Shown in pieces: positions 16,025-25,038 of a stretch of 27,420 nt of DNA. Where the stretch lies: assembly GCA_915063485.1 (NCBI GenBank), contig CAJZDJ010000018.1, forward strand, positions 1 through 27,420, in the 5' to 3' direction. A program made the position numbers and the translations under genes. The stretch is from an uncultured Actinomyces sp. Its GTDB lineage: Bacteria; Actinomycetota; Actinomycetes; Actinomycetales; Actinomycetaceae. Position 1 is the first letter of the stretch, and every line of letters begins with the position of its first letter. The notes beneath the pieces are model-generated. The model did no database searches, was not told where the DNA came from, and was given only the letters and a program-made list of their open reading frames with translations.

Positions 16025-16966
16025 ATGTTGCAACAACTTAGTCTGCAATCTCAAGACGCCAATAACATCCCGCTGTATATATGGGAATCCCCGTCCCCAC
16101 ACGCAATCATCCAGCTCATCCACGGCACCGCTGAACACGCCCGCCGCTACGACTACTTCGCTAAAGCGGCGGTATCCCAGGGGTTTATCGTGGCCGCACA
16201 CGATCAGCGCGGTCACGGCAGTGCCATCAGCGAAATCTATCCGCGCGGCTATATTGGTGAGCCGCACACGGTTTTAGATGACATCTTTGTGGTCAACCGC
16301 TACCTGCATGAAACCTACCCGCAGCTGCCGGTAATCGTTATGGGCCACTCCTGGGGTTCCTTTGAGGCGCGTGAATTTGCCATTAGCCACCCGGATCAGC
16401 TTGACGCCCTGATCGCCATGGGCACCGGCGACGGCGCTGGGCTGGTTAACCGCCTGGGGTACAGCGTGGCCAGCCTCGAATGCAGCCGGCGCGGCACCCA
16501 CTACTACTCGCGGGCCCTGCAAGAACTGGCATTTGGGCCTTTTAACCGGGCCTTTGAAAACCCCCGCACCGCCTTTGACTGGCTTTCACGCGACCGAGCC
16601 CAGGTGGACGCCTACCTGCGTGACCCCTTGTGCGGTTTCACCATGACCACCGGTTTTTTCAAAGCCCTGGTGGGACTGACCCTAACAGTGTCCAAGCCGC
16701 GCCGCATTGCCCGCATGAGCAAAGACCTACCGATCCTGCTTATCAGCGGCGCCAACGATCCGGTAGGTGGGCAGGGTAAGGGGGTGCGCGCCGTCGCCCG
16801 CACCTTACAAAAAGCCGGCTTAAGCGAGGTAACCATGCGTCTGTACCCCGAGGCCCGCCACGAAATCCTCAACGAGCTTAACCGCGATGAGGTAATCGCA
16901 GATCTGCTGGCCTGGGCGCACAGTGTAATTGCTGGCGATAAAATCCCCGCCGCCACCACCTTGTAG
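16025..16966 (+). CDS. alpha/beta hydrolase, monoacylglycerol-lipase type
   Basis: This 313-residue serine hydrolase belongs to the Hydrolase_4 (serine aminopeptidase S33) group, which includes monoacylglycerol lipases and lysophospholipases. The early motif LIHGTAEHARRY forms the oxyanion-hole region, and the nucleophile elbow is GHSWGS with Ser109. Asp245 (ANDPVGG) and His279 (ARHEILNE) complete the triad. There is no signal peptide, so it is cytoplasmic. A GTG at 16019 is in frame, but GAAGGTGG suits the ATG at 16025 better. No cap-domain oddity or truncation is visible. The neighbours (Nudix and BioY) do not define its substrate. An ester of glycerol or lysolipid is likely from the family, not proven. 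Confidence 0.88.
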   Translation: MLQQLSLQSQDANNIPLYIWESPSPHAIIQLIHGTAEHARRYDYFAKAAVSQGFIVAAHDQRGHGSAISEIYPRGYIGEPHTVLDDIFVVNRYLHETYPQLPVIVMGHSWGSFEAREFAISHPDQLDALIAMGTGDGAGLVNRLGYSVASLECSRRGTHYYSRALQELAFGPFNRAFENPRTAFDWLSRDRAQVDAYLRDPLCGFTMTTGFFKALVGLTLTVSKPRRIARMSKDLPILLISGANDPVGGQGKGVRAVARTLQKAGLSEVTMRLYPEARHEILNELNRDEVIADLLAWAHSVIAGDKIPAATTL

Positions 16967-17047
16967 CTTTTCCACAAATAACGCAGGTGACAAACTGGCA
17001 CTTAAGGCGCTAGGAGACTATGGGTTAAGAGACCTAGGCTGGGTTAC

Positions 17048-17617
17048 ATGTCGAACTCAGTTACTGCCCTAAACCCCTCGGTTGCCCGCAAGCTCAGCGC
17101 CACCCAACTGGCCAGTGGCGTTGCCAAAATTTCCTTCGGCGTACTAGCGCTAGCAGTGCTTAGCCAGGTACGAATTCCCCTACCCTTCACCCCGGTTCCC
17201 GTTAGCTTAGGTACTTTCGCGGCTATTGCTGTGGGTGTGCTGCTGGGCCGCCGCTACGGTAGCGCCAGTGCACTTACGTTCGCGCTGCTAGGTGGCCTGG
17301 GTGCACCTATTTTCGCTGGTTTTACCGCTGGCTTTACCCTGACCTTTGGGTATGTGCTGGGCTATATTCCGGCCGCGCTGCTGGGTGGTTACGCCGCTCG
17401 CGCCGCCCGCAACGGCAGCCTGCTAGCTGCTTTAACCTTGGTTTTGGCAGCTAGTGCTGTCATTTACCTGCCTGGCCTTACCTGGCTGTGGCTTGCCAGT
17501 GGCAAGAGCCTGCTGGCCACGCTGAGCCTAGGACTTGCGCCCTTTATTGTGGGTGACCTCCTCAAGGCCGCCCTGGTAGTTGCCTACCTGGCAACTGTGG
17601 CACGTCGTAGTCACTGA
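17048..17617 (+). CDS. bioY: biotin transporter subunit BioY (ECF S component)
   Basis: This 189-residue integral membrane protein is BioY, the substrate-binding S component of biotin ECF transporters. It has six hydrophobic segments between about 25 and 185 and the family phrases IPLPFTPVPVSLGTF (about 43-57) and ALLGGLGAPIFAG. Energy coupling normally needs the ATPase and T subunit (BioM and BioN in some actinobacteria), which are not in the window, so it must use components encoded elsewhere or work alone. The ATG at 17048 fits the family start, although the ribosome site is weak. A sequence like the BioQ operator overlaps codons 2-6. It is followed after 25 bp by the flavin oxidoreductase, probably in one transcript. 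Confidence 0.93.
   Translation: MSNSVTALNPSVARKLSATQLASGVAKISFGVLALAVLSQVRIPLPFTPVPVSLGTFAAIAVGVLLGRRYGSASALTFALLGGLGAPIFAGFTAGFTLTFGYVLGYIPAALLGGYAARAARNGSLLAALTLVLAASAVIYLPGLTWLWLASGKSLLATLSLGLAPFIVGDLLKAALVVAYLATVARRSH
17052..17064 (+). promoter_or_regulatory. BioQ-like operator at the bioY start
   Basis: The 13-mer CGAACTCAGTTAC matches the pattern TGAAC-N3-GTTAC, which I recall as the site of the TetR-type biotin repressor BioQ of corynebacteria, at all positions except the first T. It lies 4 nt after the A of the bioY start codon. No BioQ gene is in the window. Confidence 0.4.
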
Positions 17618-17642
17618 CAAATAGCAAAGTAGACTAGGGAGC

Positions 17643-18713
17643 ATGAGCCAAGCTAAGCCCACGCTTTCCGTGTTGGACCTGGTGCCTGTAAGCCAAGGTC
17701 GTAGCCGCAGCCAAGCCTTGCGCGAAATGGTCCTATTGGCCCAAAGCGCTGAGCGTGCTGGCTATGCCCGCTACTGGTTGGCTGAGCACCACGGCTCAAC
17801 TACCTTCCTTTCTTCAGCTACCACGGTGCTGATGGGGCAGGTGTTGGCGGCTACGGAAAGTATCACGGTGGCTTCTGGTGGGGTCATGCTCCCTAATCAC
17901 GCGCCTTTAGTGGTGGCTGAGGCGGTTGGTACCCTGGCCACCATGTATCCGGGCCGCGTTGAGGTGGGTTTGGGGCGAGCTCCAGGCACTGATCCGGTAA
18001 CGGCCCGGGCACTGCGCCGGCGTGAGGCTGATCCGGCGTCTTTTGTTGACGAAGTAACTGAGCTGGCCGATTACCTGGCTCCTAATGACTCGCTTTTTGA
18101 GACGCTGCCGGGGTCCGTGGCCGCGCAAACTAGCGCCCATGACGTGGCTTGGGTGGCTAGCTCTAGGGCCCGCGCCTTGCCGGGGGAGGGGACTAATCCG
18201 CCGCTGTGGATTTTGGGTTCTTCTGTTAATGGGGCGCGTGTGGCTGGTCGTTTGGGCTTGGGTTTTGCTGTGGCCGCGCATTTTGCGCCGGCTCAGGCTG
18301 AGGCGGCGGTTATGGCTTACCGCTCGGTTTTCAATGGGGCTAGTGATTACGCTCAGGCTTCGCACCCGCGTACGGCTGCTGCTTTTAATGTGGTGGTTGC
18401 GCCCACTGATGAAGAGGCTCAGTATTTGGCGACGACGGCGCGCGCGGCTAATGCCCGAATTGTGGCTGGCCGCCCGGGGCCGCTTGATGAGCCTACTAGC
18501 GATCCCGAGGCTTGGCGTGCGTTGGCAGGGGAGCGGGCTAGCATGGTTGATGACTCACTGGCTTACTTCTTTGTAGGCACTCCCCAGCGCGTGGCCGCCC
18601 AGCTGCATGAAATGGCGCAGCGCTGGGAGCTGGAAGACATTATCTGCCTGTCTTTTATTCATGACGCCGCCGCGCGTCGGCGCAGCTATGAGCTGCTAGC
18701 TCAGGCCTGGTAA
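17643..18713 (+). CDS. LLM-class (luciferase-like) flavin oxidoreductase
   Basis: This 356-residue protein is a bacterial luciferase-like monooxygenase of the small MsnO8/YhbW type, which uses reduced flavin. The opening strand [19 protein letters not shown], the segment [10 protein letters not shown] (about 38-47), the block [20 protein letters not shown] and [15 protein letters not shown] are typical of this group. The sequence seems complete with no missing region. The substrate is unknown, as for most members. It follows bioY by 25 bp on the same strand, suggesting cotranscription, but I know of no established biochemical link between the two. AGGGAG precedes the ATG closely. No clear terminator follows. 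Confidence 0.88.
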   Translation: MSQAKPTLSVLDLVPVSQGRSRSQALREMVLLAQSAERAGYARYWLAEHHGSTTFLSSATTVLMGQVLAATESITVASGGVMLPNHAPLVVAEAVGTLATMYPGRVEVGLGRAPGTDPVTARALRRREADPASFVDEVTELADYLAPNDSLFETLPGSVAAQTSAHDVAWVASSRARALPGEGTNPPLWILGSSVNGARVAGRLGLGFAVAAHFAPAQAEAAVMAYRSVFNGASDYAQASHPRTAAAFNVVVAPTDEEAQYLATTARAANARIVAGRPGPLDEPTSDPEAWRALAGERASMVDDSLAYFFVGTPQRVAAQLHEMAQRWELEDIICLSFIHDAAARRRSYELLAQAW

Positions 18714-18908
18714 TAGGGGCAGTCAAGTTGTGGGTAAGCGTAGCCTAAGCTGATTATCTATACGTTTTTGTTGCCTATTTACTAGGTCTCGCGATAGTGG
18801 TCAAAAATAAAATTTACTCAATTACTCACTGTGACTGGCATCCTAGAGAGTTTATAAAACCCCTGATCAGACGTACTTTTGCAAGTATTTTTAGGGGCTG
18901 GGTAGCGC

Positions 18909-18986
18909 ATGGGCTTGCGCGGGAAAGTTTCAATATTCGGCCATAGTTACAACTTTGTGACGCCCGGTCGGGTATTCTTTACTTAA
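18909..18986 (+). CDS. possible 25-residue leader peptide
   Basis: An ATG at 18909 opens 25 codons ending in TAA at 18984-18986. AGGGG lies 11 nt upstream. It falls inside the proposed leader of the peptide-import operon, and a hairpin begins 5 nt after its stop. The peptide (starting MGLRGKVSIF) has no run of a single amino acid that would suggest classical attenuation. Such short frames are frequent by chance. Confidence 0.15.
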   Translation: MGLRGKVSIFGHSYNFVTPGRVFFT

Positions 18987-18991
18987 TTAGT

Positions 18992-19017
18992 GCCCTGCAA
19001 GAGTAATACTTCGGGGC
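18992..19017 (+). other. hairpin in the leader of the import operon
   Basis: GCCCTG (18992-18997) pairs with CGGGGC (19012-19017) with one G-U, and after a bulged C the stem continues as AAG/CTT around a 7-nt loop. No T tract follows, so it is not a standard terminator. Confidence 0.4.
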
Positions 19018-19082
19018 GCGGTCATGTTCCGCAGATTGCAGCCGCTACGCGCAGGCGCGATCGAACCGGAGAGAGATACCGA

Positions 19083-20042
19083 ATGTTTGTATACCTGCTG
19101 AGAAGGATATTCAACTATGTAGTGTTGCTGTTCCTGGCAACATCACTAGCGTATATCTTGGCATCCATCTCGATGGACCCCTCTACGTTATGGGACCGTT
19201 CTAACCCAAACCTAAACTGGAACGCCATTAACGCAAACCTGATCAAATACAACATCAGCCACGAGCTGCCGGTGTGGGATCGTTACACCACTTGGCTGCA
19301 AACTGTGTTGAGCAGCTGGGATTGGGGTTTCACCCCTAAGGGCGAATCTGTTAACGCTCTGGTTGCTGTTAAAGTAGGCGTTTCGCTGCGCCTGGTGGTG
19401 CTGGGTGCACTTATTGGTATGGTCGGCGGTGTTTCGCTGGGTGCCTGGACCGCTACCCGTCAGTACAGCCTGTCCGACCGCGCCATTTCTTTCATCGCTA
19501 TGGTGGTTATCTCCACTCCGGCCATGGTTCTGGCAACCCTACTCCAGGTGGGGGCGGTACACCTGAACACTGCTACCGGTATGCAGATTCTTTCCTTCGT
19601 TGGTGAAGGTGAAGGTTTTGCAGACCGGCTTAACCACTTGATTTTGCCAACCTTGTCAATGTCGCTAGCCGGTATCGCCAGCTACTCGCGTTACCAGCGT
19701 AACTTGATGCTTGACACCCTTGGTGCTGACTATGTGCGTACCGCCCGCGCTAAGGGCCTGACCAAGCGCCGTGCCGTAACCCGCCACGCACTGCGTACTG
19801 CGCTGATTCCTATGGCCACTTACTTTGCTTTTGCTCTGGCCGGTTTGTTCACCGGTGCTGCTATCACTGAGCGTGTTTATGGCTGGCACGGCATGGGTGA
19901 ATACTCGGTTAACGCCATTAGCGGTATGGACATTAACGGTACTACTGCGGTGGTTGCCTTCTCGGGTCTGTGTACTCTAAGCGGTGCCCTCCTGAGTGAC
20001 ATTTTGGTTGCAGTTGTCGACCCGCGAGTGAGGGTAAGCTGA
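19083..20042 (+). CDS. peptide ABC importer permease 1 (DppB/OppB type)
   Basis: This 319-residue membrane protein is the first permease of a peptide/nickel-type importer. It opens with MFVYLLRRIFNYVVLLF, the usual first helix of DppB-like proteins. The ATPase-contacting loop is at YVRTARAKGLTKRRAVTRHALRTALIP (quoted in part as the motif RTARAKG), and the block GAAITERVYGWHGMGEY is typical. About six membrane spans are visible. I chose the ATG at 19083 because GGAGAGAG precedes it and the protein then starts where the family does; an upstream GTG at 18990 would add 31 non-family residues. It is the first gene of a tight operon, 2 bp before the second permease. Confidence 0.92.
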   Translation: MFVYLLRRIFNYVVLLFLATSLAYILASISMDPSTLWDRSNPNLNWNAINANLIKYNISHELPVWDRYTTWLQTVLSSWDWGFTPKGESVNALVAVKVGVSLRLVVLGALIGMVGGVSLGAWTATRQYSLSDRAISFIAMVVISTPAMVLATLLQVGAVHLNTATGMQILSFVGEGEGFADRLNHLILPTLSMSLAGIASYSRYQRNLMLDTLGADYVRTARAKGLTKRRAVTRHALRTALIPMATYFAFALAGLFTGAAITERVYGWHGMGEYSVNAISGMDINGTTAVVAFSGLCTLSGALLSDILVAVVDPRVRVS

Positions 20043-20044
20043 AC

Positions 20045-20968
20045 ATGAGCGAAATCGTTGAAACTGAAATCGAAGAGGAAGCCGCAGAGGTTAAGCCTGA
20101 AAAGCGCCTAACCCACGGTCAGCTCATTCTGCGTCGCTTCTTGCGTAACCGCTCTGCTGTTATTGGTCTAATTGGGCTGCTGATTCTGATTGCAGTGGCT
20201 ATCATTGGTCCCTTCGTTTATCGCTGGAGCTACCTCGACGTCGACGGCGAAGCCTTCCTAACTCCTCCTGGCGGCAGCCACCCGCTGGGCACAACCCAAT
20301 CCGGTAAGGACGTACTAGCCCTGACCATGGAGGGTACGCGTAAGTCCCTCATGATCGCTTTTGCGGTGGCCTTGATCCAGACCTCCATTGCGGCCCTGAT
20401 CGGTAGCTCCGCTGCCTACTTTGGTGGCTGGTGGGAAAAGATCGCCATGTGGTGCACCGACTTGCTGCTGGTGGTCCCCTCCTTCCTGATCATCGCTATC
20501 ATGTCGCAGAAGGCGGGTGCCTCGAAGGGCTCTATCACCCTGTTTATCGTGCTGTTGGCCGGTTTCGGGTGGATGCTTACCGCGCGTGTGGTGCGCTCTA
20601 TGACCTTGAGCGTTAAGAACCTTGACTATGTGACTGCGGCCCGATTTATGAACGTGCCCAGCCCGGTCATCATTTTCCGTCACATCATTCCTAACATCGC
20701 TTCGCTGCTGATTATTGACGCCACCATCAACGTGGCTTACGCAGTGCTTAGTGAAACCACCCTGTCCTACTTCGGTTTTGGTGTGCAGGCGCCCAACACC
20801 TCACTGGGTACCATCATCGCTGAAGGGCAGACTTCTGCTACCACCGCAGAGTGGATCTTCATGGCTCCTGCTGTGGTACTGATCGTGATGCTGACCTGCG
20901 TGAACTTCGTAGGTGACGGCTTGCGCGATGCTATCGACCCCTCTTCCAAGTCCGGAGGTAAGGCATGA
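20045..20968 (+). CDS. peptide ABC importer permease 2 (DppC/OppC type)
   Basis: This 307-residue protein is the partner permease. An acidic N-terminal tail (about 1-25, rich in Glu) precedes the OppC-type N-terminal helix LRRFLRNRSAVIGLIGLL. The motif HPLGTTQSGKDVL (about 79-91) is diagnostic of this subfamily. The ATPase-contact loop is near LDYVTAARFMNVPSPVIIFRH (seen as TAARFMN). The end GDGLRDAIDPSS is typical. It begins 2 bp after permease 1 and overlaps the ATPase ATG by 4 nt, so the three are translationally coupled. With permease 1 it forms the transmembrane channel for peptide uptake. Confidence 0.92.
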   Translation: MSEIVETEIEEEAAEVKPEKRLTHGQLILRRFLRNRSAVIGLIGLLILIAVAIIGPFVYRWSYLDVDGEAFLTPPGGSHPLGTTQSGKDVLALTMEGTRKSLMIAFAVALIQTSIAALIGSSAAYFGGWWEKIAMWCTDLLLVVPSFLIIAIMSQKAGASKGSITLFIVLLAGFGWMLTARVVRSMTLSVKNLDYVTAARFMNVPSPVIIFRHIIPNIASLLIIDATINVAYAVLSETTLSYFGFGVQAPNTSLGTIIAEGQTSATTAEWIFMAPAVVLIVMLTCVNFVGDGLRDAIDPSSKSGGKA

Positions 20969-23157
20969 GCAAGACAAAAGATCCGGAAACTCAAGTGAAG
21001 AAGTCTAAAGTGGACGCAAAGGCTAAAAAGCCCCGCAAGGAGTCTTTCAACGCCGCTGATCTGCCTGACCCCAAGTCTGGCGCTCCCTTGCTGGAGGTGC
21101 GCGATCTGTGCGTATCCTTCCCCTCTGAGGATGGGCGCGTAAACGCTGTACGCGGGGTGAACCTGAAGGTTAACCGTGGCGAGACTCTAGCCCTGGTAGG
21201 TGAGTCTGGTTCTGGTAAGTCAGTAACCTCCACTGCCGTAATGGGGCTGCTGGATGAGTCTGCGGAAATCTCTGGTTCGGTTAAGCTGCATGGCACTGAG
21301 TTGCTGGGCCGTAGCGACGCCTACATGTCTAAGGTGCGCGGTATTCAGCTATCTATGGTGTTCCAGGATCCGCTAAGCGCTCTGACCCCGGTTTACACCG
21401 TGGGTGACCAGATCGTTGAGGCCCTTAAGACCCACAACGAAAAGTATGACGACGCCGCCGCCTGGAAGCGTGCGGTTGAGCTGCTGGACATGGTGGGTAT
21501 TCCTAACCCCACCGTGCGTGCCAAGGCTTACCCTCACGAGTTCTCCGGTGGTATGCGTCAGCGTGCAGTTATCGCTATTGCTATCGCTAACAACCCCGAC
21601 CTGATCATTGCGGACGAGCCCACCACAGCTTTGGACGTAACCATTCAGGCCCAGATCCTTGAGGTCCTAAAGGTGGCTCAGCGCGAAACCGGCGCCGGCG
21701 TCATCATGATTACCCACGACCTGGGTGTGGTGGCCGGTATGGCCGACCGCGTAGCAGTTATGTACGCCGGACGCATCGTGGAAACCGGTGATGTTGACGA
21801 GATCTTCTACAACTCGCGCATGCCCTACACCATTGGTCTGCTGGGCTCTCTGCCGCGTCTGGACGCTAAGAAGGATGCTGCTTTGGCAACCCTGGAGGGT
21901 AACCCGCCCTCGCTGCTAAACCTGCCTAAGGGCTGCCCCTTCGCTCCGCGTTGCCCGCTGGTAACCGACAAGTGCCGTGGCGAAGAGCCTACTTTGAAGA
22001 AGCATGGTGAGCCGGGCAAGTCGGGTGAAGTGCACCTGTCTGCTTGCTACCACGCCGACAAGATCGCCAAGGAATCACTGACCTACCTGGACATCTACCC
22101 GGCTCCTGAGCTGAAGACTCCGGACACCTTGAACCTGCCCCACGCTGATCGTCCCGAGGTTCTGCGAGTTAACGACCTGGTTAAGACCTTCCCGCTAACC
22201 AAGGGCGCCGTGTTCAAGCGTCGCGTGGGTACGGTGCACGCTGTGGACGGTATCTCCTTCGACGTGCGTCGTGGTGAGACTCTGGCTCTGGTGGGTGAGT
22301 CCGGTTGTGGTAAGACCACCACCTTGATGCAGGTGCTGAACCTGCTCAAGCCCGAGCAGGGCAAGATCGTGGTACTTGGCCGCGACACCGCTGAGCTAAA
22401 CCGCCGCGCCCGTAAGGAAGTTCGTCGCGACCTGCAGATCGTGTTCCAGGACCCGATGGCCTCCCTGGATCCGCGTCTGCCGGTGTATGACCTGATCGCT
22501 GAGCCTATGCGCCACAATGGTTACAGCAAGGAACACATTGATAAGCGCATTACTGAGCTGATGACCCTGGTGGGCCTGGAGCCTAGCCACGCCAACCGTT
22601 ACGCCCGTAACTTCTCTGGTGGCCAGCGTCAGCGTATTGGTATTGCTCGTGCGCTAGCTCTGGAACCCAGCTTGCTGGTACTGGATGAGCCGGTTTCCGC
22701 CCTGGATGTATCCATTCAGGCTGGTGTGATTAACCTGCTTGATGAGCTACGTGCAACCTTGTCGCTGAGCTACCTGTTTGTGGCTCACGACCTGTCCGTG
22801 GTGCGTCACATTGGTGACCGTGTGGCCGTCATGTACCTGGGTAAGATCGTTGAGATCGGTGACATCGATGAGATTTTCGAAGCTCCGGCTCACCCCTACA
22901 CCCAGGCTCTGCTAAGCGCCATTCCGATTCCGGACCCGGCCAAGGAGCGCACCCGTAGCCGCATCATTTTGCAAGGTGACCTGCCTAGCCCGGCCAACCC
23001 GCCTTCGGGCTGCCGTTTCCGCACCCGCTGCCCCAAGTTCCTCACTCTTAACGGGGCTAAGCAGAAGCAGTGCATCGACAAGCTGCCTGACTTCAAGCAC
23101 ATGGGTGATGACCACGAGGCCGCCTGCCACTACCCAGAGCGCACCAGCGTGTTCTAG
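20965..23157 (+). CDS. fused double ATPase of the peptide importer (DppD-DppF type)
   Basis: This 730-residue protein joins the two ATPases that are separate in Escherichia coli. Half 1 has a Lys-rich N-terminal tail, Walker A GESGSGKS (79-86), signature FSGGMRQR and Walker [13 protein letters not shown]. Half 2 has Walker A GESGCGKT (444-451), signature FSGGQRQR and Walker [13 protein letters not shown]. Each half ends in an oligo_HPY tail with four cysteines: 324, 330, 337 and 361, and 683, 689, 703 and 721. In one structurally known DppD such cysteines hold an iron-sulfur cluster, so a metal centre is possible. All catalytic motifs are intact. GGAGG lies upstream of the ATG. It is the last gene of the permease operon, with a 15-bp terminator after it. 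Confidence 0.95.
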   Translation: MSKTKDPETQVKKSKVDAKAKKPRKESFNAADLPDPKSGAPLLEVRDLCVSFPSEDGRVNAVRGVNLKVNRGETLALVGESGSGKSVTSTAVMGLLDESAEISGSVKLHGTELLGRSDAYMSKVRGIQLSMVFQDPLSALTPVYTVGDQIVEALKTHNEKYDDAAAWKRAVELLDMVGIPNPTVRAKAYPHEFSGGMRQRAVIAIAIANNPDLIIADEPTTALDVTIQAQILEVLKVAQRETGAGVIMITHDLGVVAGMADRVAVMYAGRIVETGDVDEIFYNSRMPYTIGLLGSLPRLDAKKDAALATLEGNPPSLLNLPKGCPFAPRCPLVTDKCRGEEPTLKKHGEPGKSGEVHLSACYHADKIAKESLTYLDIYPAPELKTPDTLNLPHADRPEVLRVNDLVKTFPLTKGAVFKRRVGTVHAVDGISFDVRRGETLALVGESGCGKTTTLMQVLNLLKPEQGKIVVLGRDTAELNRRARKEVRRDLQIVFQDPMASLDPRLPVYDLIAEPMRHNGYSKEHIDKRITELMTLVGLEPSHANRYARNFSGGQRQRIGIARALALEPSLLVLDEPVSALDVSIQAGVINLLDELRATLSLSYLFVAHDLSVVRHIGDRVAVMYLGKIVEIGDIDEIFEAPAHPYTQALLSAIPIPDPAKERTRSRIILQGDLPSPANPPSGCRFRTRCPKFLTLNGAKQKQCIDKLPDFKHMGDDHEAACHYPERTSVF

Positions 23158-23182
23158 GGCTAAACGGCTTCGTCACTAAACG

Positions 23183-23222
23183 AAATTGCCACCAAACCGA
23201 TTACAGTTTGGTGGCAATTTTG
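23183..23222 (+). terminator. terminator after the ATPase gene
   Basis: AAATTGCCACCAAAC (23183-23197) pairs perfectly over 15 bp with GTTTGGTGGCAATTT (23206-23220) around an 8-nt loop, with T residues continuing at 23221. It uncouples the permease-ATPase operon from the binding-protein genes. Confidence 0.92.
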
Positions 23223-23291
23223 TCCGTATAGCGGTCAATAGTTTGCGTACAGCGCCCTATATGCGATTTACTTTTCAGCGTTGCATGTTTG

Positions 23292-23332
23292 TCTCATTAT
23301 TTGGCTAACGTGCGTCCCTAAATCTAATGAGA
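23292..23332 (+). promoter_or_regulatory. long-loop hairpin before the first binding-protein gene
   Basis: TCTCATTA (23292-23299) pairs perfectly over 8 bp with TAATGAGA (23325-23332), with a 25-nt loop, ending just before GGAG (23336-23339). A possible promoter TTTTCA (23272-23277) - 17 bp - CATTAT (23295-23300) overlaps its 5' arm, so either the stem is not transcribed whole or the promoter lies elsewhere. Confidence 0.35.
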
Positions 23333-23346
23333 ATTGGAGTCATCAA

Positions 23347-25020
23347 ATGATGATCAACCGTCGTATGTTCTTGGCCGGTTCGGCCTCTACTGCGGTTCTG
23401 GCAGCCCTAGCGGCTTGCGCTTCATCTTCTAACTCCGACGGCGGCAGTGAAAACCTAAAGCAGGCTGTTAACGTCGTTGCGCGTGACAAGGTGAAGGACG
23501 GCGGCGAGCTTAAGTTTGCTCTGAGCGACCCGATCGCCAACTGGAACAACGCCACCGTTGAAGGTAACACCGCCGCGATGAGTCAGATCCTGGGCTTCAT
23601 CTCACCTTCCCTGTTCCTGTACGACTCTGCTGGTAAGCCTACCCCGCGTCCGGAGTTCTTCAAGTCCATCAAGGGCGAGGTTAAGAACGGTAAGACCGTT
23701 GTTTCCATCGAGCTGAACGACAAGGCCGTCTGGGGTGACGGCAAGAAGATCGTGGCTGACGACTACATCAAGACGATGCAGAGCGCCACCAACAAAGACT
23801 ACCTGTGGGCCTCCACCGATGGTCTAGTCGACATCGAGAAGTTCGAAAAGGAAAGTGACACCAAGTTCTCCATCACTTGGAAGTCCACCTACCCCGACTG
23901 GTCTGCTGTTATCACCGTGATGCCGCAGGCTCAGGTAGCCACTCCTGCCGCCTTCAACGATGGCGTTAAGGACGCTACCAAGTACAAGAACGAATGGTTC
24001 GCCGGCCCCTACAAGATCAAGTCTTACGACGCTGCTCAGCAGCTGGTTACCCTAGAGCGTAACGAAAAGTGGTGGGGTGACAAGGGTAAGCTCGATAAGA
24101 TCACCTTCCGCTACCTAGACAGTGCTGCTACCGCTGGCGCCTTTGCTAACAAGGAAGTAGACGTACTGCGTAACATCGTTACCGCCGACACCTTCAAGCA
24201 GGCCCAGACTCGTACTGACGCCGAGGTGCGTCAGAACTTCGGTCTGCAGTACCGCCACGTCACCATTAACGGTAGTCACGGCATCCTCAGTGACAAGGCT
24301 GTACGTCAGGCCTTCCTGCTGGGCACCAACCGTCAGGAAATCGCTAGCGCTCTGCTAGCCGGCCTGCCGGTCAAGCCTAAGGACTTCCTGCTGGGTAACC
24401 ACTTCTTCATGCCCACCCAGAAGAACGAGTACAAGGACAATGGTGCTCAGTGGGCCTACAACGTTGAGAAGGCTAAGAAGCTACTTGACGAGGCTGGCTG
24501 GAAGGAGCCCAGCGCTGGTGCCATCCGTGAAAAGAACGGCAAGAAGCTGACCATCTACTACACCCGTCCTACCGGCGTGGTTACCACCAAGAACGAGTCT
24601 GAGCTACTGCAGAACCAGCTAAAGAAGATCGGTATCGATCTGCAGATGAAGGAAGTTGAGTCTGCTAGCTACTTCAAGACCATCTCTCAGAAGAATTTCG
24701 AGGTTACCGGTTTCGCTTGGCAGCTGACCCAGTACCCGATGAACAACATCGGTCAGGTCTACGGTAAGGACTCACAGTCCAACTTCGCTGGTTACAGCGT
24801 CGATGCCATCGACGAGGCTATCAAGAAGATCGCGGTTGAGACTGACAACGCCAAGCGTGTTGAGATGACCAACAAGGTTGACGCTCTGATCTGGGAAAAC
24901 GTCATGAACTACCCGCTCTACCAGCGTCCCGACCTGTGCGGTGTGCCCAAGAAGCTAGCCAACTACGGTGCTTTTGGTCTGGCCACTGTGCGCGGTGAAG
25001 ACGTAGGTTTCATCGACTGA
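23347..25020 (+). CDS. peptide-binding lipoprotein 1 (SBP_bac_5, Tat-type)
   Basis: This 557-residue protein is the extracellular solute-binding protein of a peptide/nickel-type importer (family 5). The signal peptide has a twin-arginine motif NRRMFLAG (4-11) and lipobox LAAC with Cys24, so it would be exported folded by Tat and lipidated. The mature protein shows the family's three-part layout, with FAGPYKIKSYDAAQQLVTLERNEKWWG (seen as the N-E-K-W-W block) and VRQAFLLGTNRQEI. The ATG at 23347 has GGAG 7 nt upstream; a longer frame from 23281 is rejected. It is a paralogue of the next gene. It has its own terminator, so it is probably made at a higher level than the permeases. Confidence 0.93.
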   Translation: MMINRRMFLAGSASTAVLAALAACASSSNSDGGSENLKQAVNVVARDKVKDGGELKFALSDPIANWNNATVEGNTAAMSQILGFISPSLFLYDSAGKPTPRPEFFKSIKGEVKNGKTVVSIELNDKAVWGDGKKIVADDYIKTMQSATNKDYLWASTDGLVDIEKFEKESDTKFSITWKSTYPDWSAVITVMPQAQVATPAAFNDGVKDATKYKNEWFAGPYKIKSYDAAQQLVTLERNEKWWGDKGKLDKITFRYLDSAATAGAFANKEVDVLRNIVTADTFKQAQTRTDAEVRQNFGLQYRHVTINGSHGILSDKAVRQAFLLGTNRQEIASALLAGLPVKPKDFLLGNHFFMPTQKNEYKDNGAQWAYNVEKAKKLLDEAGWKEPSAGAIREKNGKKLTIYYTRPTGVVTTKNESELLQNQLKKIGIDLQMKEVESASYFKTISQKNFEVTGFAWQLTQYPMNNIGQVYGKDSQSNFAGYSVDAIDEAIKKIAVETDNAKRVEMTNKVDALIWENVMNYPLYQRPDLCGVPKKLANYGAFGLATVRGEDVGFID

Positions 25021-25038
25021 TAGGGCTTAAGTACCTTT

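Larger units (their letters stand above)
18714..19082 (+). promoter_or_regulatory. 369-bp gap before the peptide-import operon
   Basis: The best promoter candidate is GTGACT (18831-18836) with TATAAA (18853-18858), 16 bp apart, starting transcription near 18865. That gives a leader of roughly 218 nt. It holds a nested stem (CCCCT 18860-18864 with AGGGG 18893-18897, enclosing TACTT/AAGTA), a possible 25-codon reading frame and a second hairpin. The first 115 bp hold no gene and no clear terminator. GGAGAGAG upstream of 19083 is the ribosome site of the permease gene. Confidence 0.4.

Noticed and set aside
18990..19082. N-terminal extension of permease 1 from GTG 18990
   Set aside because: The extra residues are polar and unlike any family start, while GGAGAGAG precedes the ATG at 19083.
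23281..23346. N-terminal extension of binding protein 1
   Set aside because: It would place 22 residues before a complete Tat lipoprotein signal, and the ribosome site points to 23347.
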